DNA of 64,000 nucleotides from Micromonospora sp. MW-13 (GTDB lineage: Bacteria > Actinomycetota > Actinomycetes > Mycobacteriales > Micromonosporaceae). The notes beneath the pieces were generated by a model. It did not search any database, was not told the DNA's origin, and was given only the letters and a program-made list of their open reading frames with translations. Shown here piece by piece: positions 9,012 through 17,571 of the stretch. The stretch spans positions 1 through 64,000 of the forward strand of contig NZ_QKKX01000064.1 of assembly GCF_003434305.1 (NCBI RefSeq), read 5' to 3'. Each line of letters starts with the position of its first letter. Positions within the stretch are counted from its first letter, which is position 1. The position numbers and the translations under genes were made by a program.

Positions 9012-9027
9012 GTTGGTCTATACCAGT
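9012..9027. promoter_or_regulatory. DasR-box-like operator in the importer promoter
   Basis: GTTGGTCTATACCAGT matches the DasR box at 13 of 16 positions and is itself a near-perfect dyad. It starts directly after a -35-like TTGACC (9006-9011), and a -10-like TATTAC sits at 9027-9032, so a bound repressor would occlude the promoter of the operon starting at 9088. It also lies 84 bp from the gntR start and could mediate autoregulation. Confidence 0.65.
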
Positions 9028-9087
9028 ATTACAGTCGAGCTCTCCGCCGGTCGGGTGGGGTGGCGACAACAACGATCGGAGATGTGG

Positions 9088-10359
9088 ATGCCCAGGAAGT
9101 ACGGTGTGTTGGGAGCGGCGGCGATGCTCGCCGTCACCCTCGCCGGGTGCGCACCAGACAGCGGCGACAGCGGCGGCGACGCCGTCAACCTGAAGGTCTG
9201 GGGATGGCGGCAGGAGGATGTCGCGGCCTACAACAAGATCTTCCAGAGCTATGAGGACGCCCACCCCGGTGTCACCGTGGAGTACGTCCCCTACAAGAAC
9301 ACCGAATACGACACAATTCTCAAGACAGGGCTCACCGACGCCAACGGCCCTGACGTGGCACAGCTCCGTTCCTATGGCCTCCTTCAGCCGCTGGTCGCCG
9401 CCAGCGGTCTGGTGCCCCTCGACGATCAGGTCAAGGAGTTGGCCGACTTTCCGAAACCGGTCCTCGACGGTGCCCGGGGCGAGAACGACGGAAAGGTCTA
9501 CGGGGTGCCGTTCGCACTCCAGACCCTGCACGTGATCTACAACGAGAAGCTGTTCGCCGATCACGGCATCACGGCCCCCACCACCTGGGCGGACATGATC
9601 GCGGCGTTCGAGAAGCTCAAGGGCGCCAACGTCATCCCGCTGGCGAGCACGGTCACCGACACCTGGATGCTGCCGATCCAGCACGAGATCTTCGGGGCCA
9701 CGACGTACGGCGGTACCGACTACCTGAACAAGATGCTCACCGGCGGGGCGAAGTTCACCGACGGCCCCTGGGTGAAGTCGCTCGAGACCTGGAAGGGCAC
9801 CAACAAGTACTGGCCACCGCAGTCGTCCGGGGTGAGCTACGCCGACGCACAGGCACTCTTCACCTCCGGCCGCGCCGCGATGTTCCCCGGCGGGATCTGG
9901 GAGCTCGGCGTGTTCGAGAAGGCCAACCCCGACCTGAAGATGGGCATCTTCAACGTGCCGCCCGCGCCCGGCGCGGCGGTCGACAAGACGCTCGTTCCCG
10001 GCTACGTCGACGGTTCGTTCGGGGTCTCGGCGAAGTCCCCCAAGCGGGAGGCCGCGCTCAGCCTGGTGCGGTGGATGGCGTCGGAGGAGTTCGGCCGGGC
10101 GTACTCCAACGAACTGCGTCAGATCTCCGCCGTACCCAATGTCCAGCCCCAGGACAACCTCCTGGCCCAGGCTCTGCGGGCGTACCAGGAGAACCCGAGC
10201 CCGTACGTCACCTACGCGTACTTCTCCGGTGGGTCACCCACGGGCTGGGACCTCGCCTCGGCGGCCTTCTCCGACTATCTGCTCGGGCGACGTGACGCCG
10301 CTGGCGCGGCCGGACACATCCAGCGAGGGGTCGATCAGTGGTTCCGGCCCAAGAACTGA
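9088..10359 (+). CDS. ABC sugar transporter, substrate-binding lipoprotein
   Basis: A 423-residue extracellular solute-binding protein (family 1, CUT1 importers). The signal peptide ends in lipobox TLAGC with acylated C21. The mature part shows the usual two-lobe motifs (LKVWGWRQEDV, GPDVAQLRSYGLLQPL, YGVPFALQTLHVIYNEKLF, FTSGRAAMFPGGIWELG). ATG 9088 is chosen because GGAG sits 6 nt upstream; ATG 9082 leaves no spacing. It is the first gene of a six-gene operon whose kinase and hexosaminidase neighbours point to an amino sugar or a GlcNAc-containing oligosaccharide. The ligand is inferred. Confidence 0.92.
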   Translation: MPRKYGVLGAAAMLAVTLAGCAPDSGDSGGDAVNLKVWGWRQEDVAAYNKIFQSYEDAHPGVTVEYVPYKNTEYDTILKTGLTDANGPDVAQLRSYGLLQPLVAASGLVPLDDQVKELADFPKPVLDGARGENDGKVYGVPFALQTLHVIYNEKLFADHGITAPTTWADMIAAFEKLKGANVIPLASTVTDTWMLPIQHEIFGATTYGGTDYLNKMLTGGAKFTDGPWVKSLETWKGTNKYWPPQSSGVSYADAQALFTSGRAAMFPGGIWELGVFEKANPDLKMGIFNVPPAPGAAVDKTLVPGYVDGSFGVSAKSPKREAALSLVRWMASEEFGRAYSNELRQISAVPNVQPQDNLLAQALRAYQENPSPYVTYAYFSGGSPTGWDLASAAFSDYLLGRRDAAGAAGHIQRGVDQWFRPKN

Positions 10360-11288
10360 CTGTCCGTCCTGCCCGGCGGCGACGCCGCCAGGCAGGACGG
10401 ACCTCACCGGGGTGGATCACGGCATTCTGCCTACCGGCGTTCGCTCTCTACGGCCTCTTCGTCGTGGTACCCCTGGTCACCGCCTTCTACTACGGGCTGT
10501 TCCGCTGGGAGGGCACCCGCCAGGCGGGCTTCGTCGGGTTCGGCAACTACCGGGAGATCCTCACCCGCTATCCGTTGAGCGAGGAGATAACCGCCGCGCT
10601 GGGGCACAACGTGCTCTTCTTCGTCGGCACCATGGCGATCCAGAACACCATCGGGCTGGGCCTGGCCGTACTCCTCCATCGAAACCCGTGGGGAAAGCGG
10701 TTGTTCCAGACCCTCTTCTCGCTTCCCTACCTGATCAGCCCGCTGATCGTCGGCTATATCTGGTCGCTCCTGCTGAGCCCCACCTTCGGCCCGATCAACC
10801 ACGTGCTCAGAGCTGTCGGCCTGGACTCATGGGCCCGCCCGTGGCTCGGTGAGCCGGACGTCGCGCTGCCGGTACTGATCCTGGTCAACGCCTGGCAGTG
10901 GATCGGGGGGCCGCTGCTCATCTTCGGCGCCGCCCTGGCCGGTGTCCCCCGCGAGTTGGAGGAGGCGGCCGCCATCGACGGCGCGTCAGCCGCCCGGACC
11001 TTCTGGAGCGTCCGGTTCCCCCTTCTGATTCCGGCTGTCGGGGTGATCACCGTGTTGACGTTCATCGGGTGCTTCAACATCTTCGACCTCGTCTACGCGC
11101 TGGGCGGATCCGACGGCGGACCCGGAGGCGCCATGGACGTGCTGGGCCTGCTCTACTACCGGACCGCCTTCCAGGGCGGCAGCAACGCGATCGGAGAGTC
11201 CTCGGCGTTGGCCATGCTGATCTTCGTGCTCATCTTCGGGATCTCCGTCGCCCTGGAACGGGCGCTGCGCCGCCGGGAGGTCGCCTAG
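10338..11288 (+). CDS. ABC sugar transporter permease 1 (MalF-like)
   Basis: A 316-residue inner-membrane permease with about six membrane helices and the CUT1 EAA loop near residues 208-230 (EEAAAIDGASAARTFW), which docks on the ATPase. GTG 10338 overlaps the end of the binding-protein gene by 22 nt and has GAGGGG 7 nt upstream. The first ~25 residues are arginine-rich and cytoplasmic. No ATP-binding subunit is encoded in the operon. In actinomycetes such importers generally share the MsiK ATPase, which is expected to complete this transporter. Confidence 0.92.
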   Translation: MVPAQELTVRPARRRRRQAGRTSPGWITAFCLPAFALYGLFVVVPLVTAFYYGLFRWEGTRQAGFVGFGNYREILTRYPLSEEITAALGHNVLFFVGTMAIQNTIGLGLAVLLHRNPWGKRLFQTLFSLPYLISPLIVGYIWSLLLSPTFGPINHVLRAVGLDSWARPWLGEPDVALPVLILVNAWQWIGGPLLIFGAALAGVPRELEEAAAIDGASAARTFWSVRFPLLIPAVGVITVLTFIGCFNIFDLVYALGGSDGGPGGAMDVLGLLYYRTAFQGGSNAIGESSALAMLIFVLIFGISVALERALRRREVA

Positions 11289-12185
11289 ATGAACGCCCTG
11301 ACGACCACCCCCCGTACGACGCCGGGAACCGCCAGCCGGTCCTCGGGACCGGACGGTGCCCGCCAGCGTTCGCTCCCCCGCGGAATCGGTGTCCAGGTCA
11401 TTCTGTGGGCGTACGCCGGAATCGCCTTCGGCCCGCTGCTGCTGGTGCTGATCGGTTCGTTCCGTTCCAACTCGGAGATCCTTCGCGCTCCGGTCGGGTT
11501 GCCCGGTTCGCTTGACATGAGCAACTACATCCGCGCCTGGGAGACCGCGTCGATCTCGACGTACCTGATCAACTCCCTGGCGGTGACGGGCGCTTCGGTG
11601 GTGCTGTGTGTCGGCGTGTCGGCGCTGGCCGCCTACGCCCTGGCCAGGTGGAGATTCCGGGGACGCGCTCTGCTGGCGGCGTTCTTCCTGTCGGGTCTGA
11701 TGATTCCCGCGAAGCTCGGCCTGCTGCCGGTGTTCTACATGTTCCAGTCGATGGGCCTGATCGACAGCCGGATCGGGCTGGTGCTGCTCTACGCGGCGAG
11801 CGGCGTCCCGTTCTCCGTCTTCGTGATCATGGGCTTCATGCGGGGGTTCCCGGGGGAACTGGAGGAGGCCGCGAGGATCGACGGAGCACACGAGGGACGC
11901 CTGTTCGTGTCGATCGTGCTGCCGCTGATGCGTCCGGCGCTCGCGGTGGTCACCGTCTTCCAGTTCGCGCCGACCTGGAACGACTTCTTCTATCCGCTGG
12001 TTCTGATGCGCAGCGGCGACAAGTACACCATCCCCGTCGGGCTGACCCGGTTCTTCGGTGAGTTCGCCGCCGATCGCGGCACCCTGTTCGCCGGGCTCGT
12101 GATCGCTCTGGTCCCGCTGGCCGTGGTGTTCGCACTGGCGACCAAGCAGATCGTCGCCGGCCTGACCGCCGGGATGTCCCGATGA
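11289..12185 (+). CDS. ABC sugar transporter permease 2 (MalG-like)
   Basis: A 298-residue partner permease. It has about six membrane helices and an EAA loop near residues 191-212 (EEAARIDGAHEGRLFVSI). It starts directly after the stop of permease 1 and overlaps the kinase gene by 4 nt (ATGA), so the operon is translationally coupled. Together with the lipoprotein and permease 1 it forms a CUT1 importer that lacks its own ATPase. Confidence 0.92.
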   Translation: MNALTTTPRTTPGTASRSSGPDGARQRSLPRGIGVQVILWAYAGIAFGPLLLVLIGSFRSNSEILRAPVGLPGSLDMSNYIRAWETASISTYLINSLAVTGASVVLCVGVSALAAYALARWRFRGRALLAAFFLSGLMIPAKLGLLPVFYMFQSMGLIDSRIGLVLLYAASGVPFSVFVIMGFMRGFPGELEEAARIDGAHEGRLFVSIVLPLMRPALAVVTVFQFAPTWNDFFYPLVLMRSGDKYTIPVGLTRFFGEFAADRGTLFAGLVIALVPLAVVFALATKQIVAGLTAGMSR

Positions 12186-13117
12186 CAGCTACGATCACCA
12201 TCGACGGCGGGAAATCACAGCTCAGGATGCTGCTGAGCACTCCAGAGGGTCGCCAGTTCGGGGTCGGGCCCGGCTTCGTCTACCGGCCCGACGAGGACAG
12301 TGTCGCCCGGATCCTGGACTCCATCCGCGGCGCTGCGGACACCCTCACCCTCCCCGCCCAGGTGGCAGGGGTGCTCGCCGGGCTGACCGGCCTGCCGGGG
12401 GAGCACGCCGAGCGTCGACGCCTCGCCTTCGCCATCACGAGGCTCCTCGGCGGTCCCGCCGCGGTCGTGGAGGACAGCGTCCTCGCCCACGCAGGCGCCC
12501 TCGGCGGTGCCGGCGTGGTCCTGTGCGTGGGAACCGGGACGACAGTCCTGGCGGTGGCCGCCGACGGAAACTACGTCCGGCTCGACGGGTGGGGTCCACA
12601 TCTCGGGGACCGCGGCAGCGCGTTCGCCATCGGGCTGGCCGGGATGCGCGCCGCGACCGCGTCGTACGACCGGGTCGGGCCGAGGACCACGCTGGTCGAC
12701 CGCCTCGTCGCGGCGCTCGGGGGTGGCGACCTGGCGGCGCTCCAGCGGTACTACCGGGACCCCGCCATGATCCCCCGCACGGCGGCCTTCGCCCTCGATG
12801 TTCTCGACGAGGCCGCCCAGGCCGACCCGGTGGCGAACCGCATCTGCGCCACGGCCGCGACTGATCTCGCTGACGCGGTGGAGGCGGCGACCGCCCGACT
12901 CCGCCTCAGCGGGGCGGAACGCCAGGTGTCGTACAGCGGACGGCTGCTGGCCCCGGGGAACGTTCTCCACCGGGCACTGTCCGCAGAACTCGACGCCAGG
13001 GGGCTGCCGCTGGTCAGCCCCAGGGCCGAGCCGCTTGAGGGCGGCCCCACGCTACTGCGCGGCGCCGGTCCCTACGCCCGCCTGCTGGCGGACCAGAACC
13101 CGGGTGGAGACGCGTGA
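12182..13117 (+). CDS. N-acetylglucosamine-type sugar kinase (BadF/BadG ATPase fold)
   Basis: A 311-residue ASKHA-fold kinase. The phosphate-1 motif is at the N-terminus (ITIDGGKSQLR) and the phosphate-2/sugar loop is VLCVGTGTTVLAVAAD, followed by WGPHLGDRGSAFAIGL, a signature of N-acetylglucosamine kinases in the BadF/BadG/BcrA group. It is expected to phosphorylate the imported amino sugar in the cytoplasm. It overlaps both neighbours by 4 nt. Specificity (GlcNAc or another hexosamine) cannot be read from sequence alone. Confidence 0.85.
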   Translation: MTATITIDGGKSQLRMLLSTPEGRQFGVGPGFVYRPDEDSVARILDSIRGAADTLTLPAQVAGVLAGLTGLPGEHAERRRLAFAITRLLGGPAAVVEDSVLAHAGALGGAGVVLCVGTGTTVLAVAADGNYVRLDGWGPHLGDRGSAFAIGLAGMRAATASYDRVGPRTTLVDRLVAALGGGDLAALQRYYRDPAMIPRTAAFALDVLDEAAQADPVANRICATAATDLADAVEAATARLRLSGAERQVSYSGRLLAPGNVLHRALSAELDARGLPLVSPRAEPLEGGPTLLRGAGPYARLLADQNPGGDA

Positions 13118-14352
13118 GGGTCGGACACGGGACGGCCCGTTTCGCGGTCGTGCCCGGAGAACCCATGGGTGGTTACATCGACCGATCCCAGGGCGTCCAG
13201 GGCGTGCTCGACCCGCTCGAGGTCCACGTGGTGACCTTTGCCGACGACGGCCACCGGTTCGCGCTGGTGGTCGCGGACCTGATCTGCGTGAATGTCGACG
13301 TCGTCGACCGGATCCGGACCGCCATGCGGGGCATCGGTGTGTCGTCCTGCTGGGTCGCCGCCACGCACACGCACGCGAGCCCCGAGGCGGGCTGTTACCC
13401 CGGTGGTGGGGCCACCCCACGGCCCGTCGGCGACCGGCTCGTGGCCGCGTCACTCGGGGCCGCGCGCCAGGCCATGGCAGCCGAGGGGGCAGCCAGGCTC
13501 GGCGCCACCCGCACCCTGGTTCCCGGGCTCGCGGGTCGCCGAAACCTCGCGGACCCGCCACCGATGGACATTCCCGTCGACACCATCGTGGTCAGCGCGG
13601 GTACCGACGTGGTCGGCCTGATAGTGATCTCCCCGGTCCACCCGACCGTCCTGCCCGCCGACAACAACCAGGTGAGCGCGGACCTGAGCGGCGGCATCCG
13701 CCGGGCACTGTCCGCACCCGGCAGATGGGTGGTCGTCGCCACCGGCGCCGCCGGCGACATCAGTACCCGGCACACCCGCCAGGGACACGGGCGGCCCGAA
13801 GCGGACCGGCTCGGTGCCCGGGTGGCCAACCGCGTGGAGCCGTCACCACCTGCCGGCCACCACCCAGCGGTACCGGTGGTACGGCCACCGGTCTCGCGGA
13901 ACGTCCGGCTACGGCCCAAACAGCCGGCAGAGCTCGACGTGCCCGACCGCCCGACCCCGCAGGTCGGAGACGATCGGATCCGCCTGGTCCTGCAACAGGG
14001 GCTGCGGATCGCGGAGGAGCAGGCCGCCCGCCAGCGCACCGAACCATATGTGGTCGAGGTCGCGGCGGTCGATCTCGACGGGGTCACGGTCGTCGCCGTG
14101 CCCGGCGAGTTGTTCCTGGAGCTGGGCGAAGCGATCCGCTCCGCGGCGGCGGACCAGGCTTCCGACGTCGTCGTCCTCGGCTACGCGAACGGCTACCTCG
14201 GCTACCTACCCGCCCGCGACACACCACCTTGCTACGAAACCTATGCCAGCCCGGTCAGCGCCGGCAGCGGCGAGATTCTCGTCGAGGCTGCCGTCGAGGC
14301 TGCCGTCGAGGCCGCCCGCGACCGTGACCGTTCCAGGAGGAACAGTGCCTGA
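13114..14352 (+). CDS. neutral/alkaline ceramidase-like protein in the amino-sugar operon
   Basis: A 412-residue protein resembling the N-terminal catalytic domain of neutral/alkaline non-lysosomal ceramidases. The zinc-site motif THTHAS is at residues 84-89 and other family segments follow (VISPVHPTVLPADNN, ATGAAGDIS, VAVPGELFLELG, LGYANGYLGYLP). No signal peptide is visible, unlike classical secreted ceramidases, so it probably acts in the cytoplasm. Its place between a sugar kinase and an SIS protein suggests amide or acetyl hydrolysis on an amino-sugar derivative rather than on sphingolipid; this is inference. GTG 13114 overlaps the kinase stop by 4 nt. The C-terminus contains three VEAA repeats encoded by a 12-bp tandem repeat. 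Confidence 0.75.
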   Translation: MRVGHGTARFAVVPGEPMGGYIDRSQGVQGVLDPLEVHVVTFADDGHRFALVVADLICVNVDVVDRIRTAMRGIGVSSCWVAATHTHASPEAGCYPGGGATPRPVGDRLVAASLGAARQAMAAEGAARLGATRTLVPGLAGRRNLADPPPMDIPVDTIVVSAGTDVVGLIVISPVHPTVLPADNNQVSADLSGGIRRALSAPGRWVVVATGAAGDISTRHTRQGHGRPEADRLGARVANRVEPSPPAGHHPAVPVVRPPVSRNVRLRPKQPAELDVPDRPTPQVGDDRIRLVLQQGLRIAEEQAARQRTEPYVVEVAAVDLDGVTVVAVPGELFLELGEAIRSAAADQASDVVVLGYANGYLGYLPARDTPPCYETYASPVSAGSGEILVEAAVEAAVEAARDRDRSRRNSA

Positions 14353-15094
14353 ACCCGCCTACGCCAACATCGCCCGGACCGCACTCGAACAGATCCTCGC
14401 CACCCAGCTCGGTGCCATCGAGTCGGCGGCCACCCTCGTTGCCGACGCGATCGCCGCAGGTGGTGTCCTGCAGGCGTTCGGGACCGGCCACTCGCGGATC
14501 GTCACCCTCGAACTCGCGGCGCGGGCCGGCGGTCTCGCGCCCGTCAGCATGCTGGCGGTCAAGGATCTCGTGATGTTCGGCGGCGCCGACCCGGGACCGA
14601 TCCTCGACCCGACGTACGAGCGCGAGTCCGGCCTGGCCGAGCGGATCTACGCGCTCGCCGCGCCCGCCACGCGGGACGCCTTCCTGATCGTCTCCAACTC
14701 CGGCATCAACGCCGCCGTGACCGAGATGGCGGCGCTGGCCCGTGAGCGGGCGCATCCGATCATCGCCATCACCTCACTCGCGCACACCCGCTCCGCCGGG
14801 GCACGTACGACCCGGGGAGCCCATCTCGCCGACCTGGCTGATGTGGTGATCGACAACCAGGCCCCGGCCGGGGACGCGGCACTGGAGATCACCCCAGAGG
14901 TACGGATCGGGGCGGTCTCGTCGTTCACCGGGGTGCTCATCGCGCAGCTCCTCACCGAACTGGTCTGCCGCCGGCTGCTGGAGCGCGGCATCAACCCGCC
15001 GGTACACGTGTCCGCGAATCTCGCCTCGGGCGACGCGCGCAATGCCGCCCTTCTGGAGCGGTACCGCGATCGGGTCCGCCCGATCGAACCCTGA
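14345..15094 (+). CDS. SIS-domain sugar-phosphate protein (UPF0309-like)
   Basis: A 249-residue SIS-domain protein. The phosphosugar-binding segments are GGVLQAFGTGHSRIVTLELA and FLIVSNSGINAAVTEMA, with the late helix VHVSANLASGDARN. The length and sequence resemble the UPF0309 group, related to MurQ-type etherases and phosphosugar isomerases. GTG 14345 overlaps the previous gene by 8 nt. As the last gene of the operon it probably acts on the phosphorylated product of the kinase, for example by isomerisation or lyase/etherase chemistry. The exact reaction is unknown. Confidence 0.82.
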   Translation: MPEPAYANIARTALEQILATQLGAIESAATLVADAIAAGGVLQAFGTGHSRIVTLELAARAGGLAPVSMLAVKDLVMFGGADPGPILDPTYERESGLAERIYALAAPATRDAFLIVSNSGINAAVTEMAALARERAHPIIAITSLAHTRSAGARTTRGAHLADLADVVIDNQAPAGDAALEITPEVRIGAVSSFTGVLIAQLLTELVCRRLLERGINPPVHVSANLASGDARNAALLERYRDRVRPIEP

Positions 15095-15170
15095 CAGCAA
15101 CTGCGTGGTCACGGAGGGGCGGGCATGCCGGAGGACCTGCCGGCGACGCCCCCCACGTCGGCTCGGCTGC

Positions 15171-15869
15171 TCATCGGGGGGCCGCGAGCGCGCGGAGGCC
15201 CGTCAGGTCGAGAACCGCGATCCGGCGGTACCCGGTGCGGATCAGTCTCTTTGCCCGCAGGGTCCGCAACGCCCGCTGGGTCGTGTCCGTCGCTGCTCCG
15301 ACCAGGGTCGCGAGTTCGGCGTGGTTCAGGTCGACCCCGATGACGAGTTCGTCGTCGTCGGCCCGGCCGCAGTGCGCCGCGATGTCGGCGAGCACCCGGG
15401 CGAGCCTGACGTGCACCGGATACGCGGCGAAGTCCACCCGACGGGTGTTCGCCCACCGTAGCCGCTCGCCCACGGTGGCCGTGACCTGTGCGGCCACCGT
15501 GGGATGGCAGCCGAGGTAGGCGAGGAAGTCCGCCTGCCTGATGACGGTGGACACCACGTCGCCGCACGCCGTCACGGTCGCGGTGCGACCCTGACCCGTC
15601 ATGGCCCCGAACTCGCCGACGAGGTCGCCGGGCAGGCGGATCGCCAGCAGCCGCTCCGTCCCGTCCACGGCTGCGGTGACCTTGACGAAGCCGCGCCGGA
15701 TCACCTCGACGTGGGTGTCCCGCGCCCCCTCGGTCAGCAGGCGCCGGCCGCCGGACACCGTTCGGGTGACGCCGAGGGCCAGCAGCTCCCGGCGTGTGCT
15801 GGAGGCGACCCGGTCCATGAACGACCCGGCGGACCAGGCTGCGTCGTCGTCCGGCGGTGCGGCAGACAT
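15171..15869 (-). CDS. Crp/Fnr-family transcription regulator
   Basis: A 232-residue regulator. Residues ~20-140 form a cyclic-nucleotide-binding-type beta barrel (GDLVGEFGAMTGQGRTATVTA) and residues ~160-225 a Crp-type helix-turn-helix (LNHAELATLVGAATDTTQRAL). The phosphate-binding cassette is only partly conserved, so the effector is uncertain, and there are no Fnr-type N-terminal cysteines. ATG 15869 has GGGAGG upstream. It is convergent with the amino-sugar operon. A 17-bp inverted repeat 68 bp upstream could be an autoregulatory site. Confidence 0.88.
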   Translation of the reverse strand: MSAAPPDDDAAWSAGSFMDRVASSTRRELLALGVTRTVSGGRRLLTEGARDTHVEVIRRGFVKVTAAVDGTERLLAIRLPGDLVGEFGAMTGQGRTATVTACGDVVSTVIRQADFLAYLGCHPTVAAQVTATVGERLRWANTRRVDFAAYPVHVRLARVLADIAAHCGRADDDELVIGVDLNHAELATLVGAATDTTQRALRTLRAKRLIRTGYRRIAVLDLTGLRALAAPR

Positions 15870-16247
15870 GCGGTGTCCTCCCGATGTGTGGCGGGACAGA
15901 TCCCGTCCTTTCCCGGAATACCGCTCGCCGGATGGGGATGCAATACCCGCATCGGACGGTCCGGCACGTCGAGGGGAGGGGACGTGGAGTCACATCGGGG
16001 GCGGTCCTGCCGCTGACAGCCTGTCGCACCTCAGCCCGCCGGTCACGGGACGCGCCCGACGACCGGCGGGCCGGCTGCGTGCGCCCGTCCGTCAGATGAG
16101 GGCGGGTGACGCAGGCCGGTGCGGCACGGATCGGAGGAGAGATGGCGACGACCGTCCGACCGTCCGGTCGAGCGGCCGGGCCCGCGGGCGCAGGCAGCCG
16201 GCGGGCGGCTGCGGGGCCGGGGTCACCGGCCGGCGGGCGGTGAGGCG
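15870..16247. other. 378-nt intergenic region between crp-like and small-ORF genes
   Basis: No gene is seen. The region holds an inverted repeat at 15937-15953 (GATGC, 7 nt, GCATC) upstream of the Crp/Fnr gene and one copy of the GTCCGTCAG motif (16085-16093) on the side of the 16.2-45.8 kb cluster, of which it marks the left edge. Confidence 0.6.
16085..16093 (+). promoter_or_regulatory. GTCCGTCAG cluster motif, copy 1
   Basis: Exact copy of the 9-mer that recurs upstream of every transcription unit in the 16.2-45.8 kb cluster. It is 154 nt upstream of the small gene at 16248. Confidence 0.55.
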
Positions 16248-16517
16248 GTGCGCCCCGACGATCCGACCAGCCCCGAACCCGCCCCGGTGCCTGGGAAGCT
16301 CTCGCCCGGGCAGCGGGAGAGCCTCCGGCGGCTCCTGGAGCGGGAGCTCATCGAGGCGTGGCGCGCCGCGAGGGCGGCGGGGGCGCCCCCGGCCGCCCTC
16401 GCGGCCCTGGTGACCGACCGGGCCCGGAGGCTCCGGCTACTGGTGGGCCGCACCGATGACGCGCAGCACCTCGTCGACGACGCGCCGGACGGCATCGGCG
16501 TCGGCGAGCAGGGTTGA
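16248..16517 (+). CDS. small helical hypothetical protein at the cluster edge
   Basis: An 89-residue candidate starting at GTG 16248. A proline-rich N-terminus (~18 residues) is followed by a charged amphipathic stretch (SPGQRESLRRLLERELIEAW) that looks genuinely coding. Its last 81 nt overlap the 3' end of the convergent gene at 16437-17513. A GTCCGTCAG motif lies upstream in the same orientation as in front of the cluster operons, which favours a real gene. The ribosome-binding site is weak and no family is recognised. Confidence 0.4.
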   Translation: MRPDDPTSPEPAPVPGKLSPGQRESLRRLLERELIEAWRAARAAGAPPAALAALVTDRARRLRLLVGRTDDAQHLVDDAPDGIGVGEQG

Positions 16518-17513
16518 GACCCACTCGTCGGGGCCCGGTGCGCCGTCGGGCGTCCGGTCGATCTCCTCGCTCCCGGTGCCCGTGCCGAAGACGGCGCCGA
16601 GGACCTCCACCACCGTGGCCACCGGGTCCGCTCCGGACCGCAGCCGTCGGCTGATCGCCGCCACGGCGGCGGACGCGAGGTCGGCCAACTGGGCCTCGGC
16701 GCGCTCCTGCGAGCCGACGGGCAGCAGCGGGCGGGGGTCCGCGACCCCGTCGCCCGGCGTGGCGAGGACCGGGGGGCGCTTGCCGCCGAGCGGACGCTCC
16801 ACGTAGTCGGCGTACCAGCGCGGTCGCCGCCGCATGGCGGCCAGCACCCGGTCGACCTCCCGGGACACGGTCGGGCCGTCGCTGCCCGTCAGGTCGCCGG
16901 TCACCGACTCCCGCCGCTGCGCCCAACTGTCCAACGGCCAGAGCTGGGTGCCGGCGGTGGTGGCCACGCCGACCCAGGTGAGGATCTGCACGGCGAGGTC
17001 GGTCAGCCACGGGTCCCCGCCGAGCTCCGCGGCGAGCCACCCCGGCACCCGGGGGCGTTGCAGCGCGCCCCGCCGGCCGCGCCGGCGGCGGTGACCGTCG
17101 ACGGTGGCGGCGGTGAGCCGGGCGGACACCCAGCGTTCCACGTCGATGATCGGCACCCTGGCGTTGGCGATCAGGTCGGTGACGACGGCCTCCACGTCGT
17201 CGTGGTAGCGGTCGAGGCAGTCGTCGGCGAGCATCTGGACCGCGCTCGCGCAGGCCCAGTGGCCCCGCCGGCGTTCGACCGGCCGGGTCACCCGGTTGAA
17301 GACGATCGGCCAGACGATGTCGTACGCGGCGCTGACGAGCCGGGCGCGGGCCGCGGGCGGCGCGGACGCCGCGCGGGCCGCCAGGTCCCCCCGGCGGGCC
17401 AGGTCGCGTAGCTCCCGCACCCCGGACCGTGGGCGAGCTGTCCCGCCCACCGCCACGGCATCGGCGGCGGCGCGTGGGGCTGGCAGTGCGGTCGTGCCAT
17501 TCGCGTTCGTCAT
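16437..17513 (-). CDS. hypothetical helical protein of the signalling cluster
   Basis: A 358-residue predominantly helical protein without recognisable enzyme motifs. The segment around residues 110-150 (DVERWVSARLTAATVDGHRR, then GALQRPRVPGWLA) is arginine-rich and loosely recalls sigma-factor region 2 or another nucleic-acid-binding helix pair. This is a weak resemblance only. It may be a DNA-binding or scaffolding partner conserved beside VWA/PP2C/kinase loci in actinomycetes. A perfect 17-bp palindrome lies 42 bp upstream of ATG 17513. It is the only gene in the region without a GTCCGTCAG copy close to its start. Confidence 0.65.
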   Translation of the reverse strand: MTNANGTTALPAPRAAADAVAVGGTARPRSGVRELRDLARRGDLAARAASAPPAARARLVSAAYDIVWPIVFNRVTRPVERRRGHWACASAVQMLADDCLDRYHDDVEAVVTDLIANARVPIIDVERWVSARLTAATVDGHRRRRGRRGALQRPRVPGWLAAELGGDPWLTDLAVQILTWVGVATTAGTQLWPLDSWAQRRESVTGDLTGSDGPTVSREVDRVLAAMRRRPRWYADYVERPLGGKRPPVLATPGDGVADPRPLLPVGSQERAEAQLADLASAAVAAISRRLRSGADPVATVVEVLGAVFGTGTGSEEIDRTPDGAPGPDEWVSTLLADADAVRRVVDEVLRVIGAAHQ

Positions 17514-17554
17514 GACGCTCCTCCCGGAACAGGTACCGAGCTAGCGGGGTTGTG

Positions 17555-17571
17555 ATCTGCAAATTGCAGAT
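17555..17571. promoter_or_regulatory. perfect palindrome upstream of the 17513 gene
   Basis: ATCTGCAAATTGCAGAT is a perfect palindrome (8-bp arms around one base) 42 bp upstream of the divergent minus-strand start codon. It is AT-rich for this genome. It is likely an operator; the binder is unknown. Confidence 0.55.

Noticed and set aside
8929..9684. upstream extension of the GntR regulator by ~250 residues
   Set aside because: It would run through the divergent importer promoter and the binding-protein gene; a clear GGAAGGAG sets the start at 8928.
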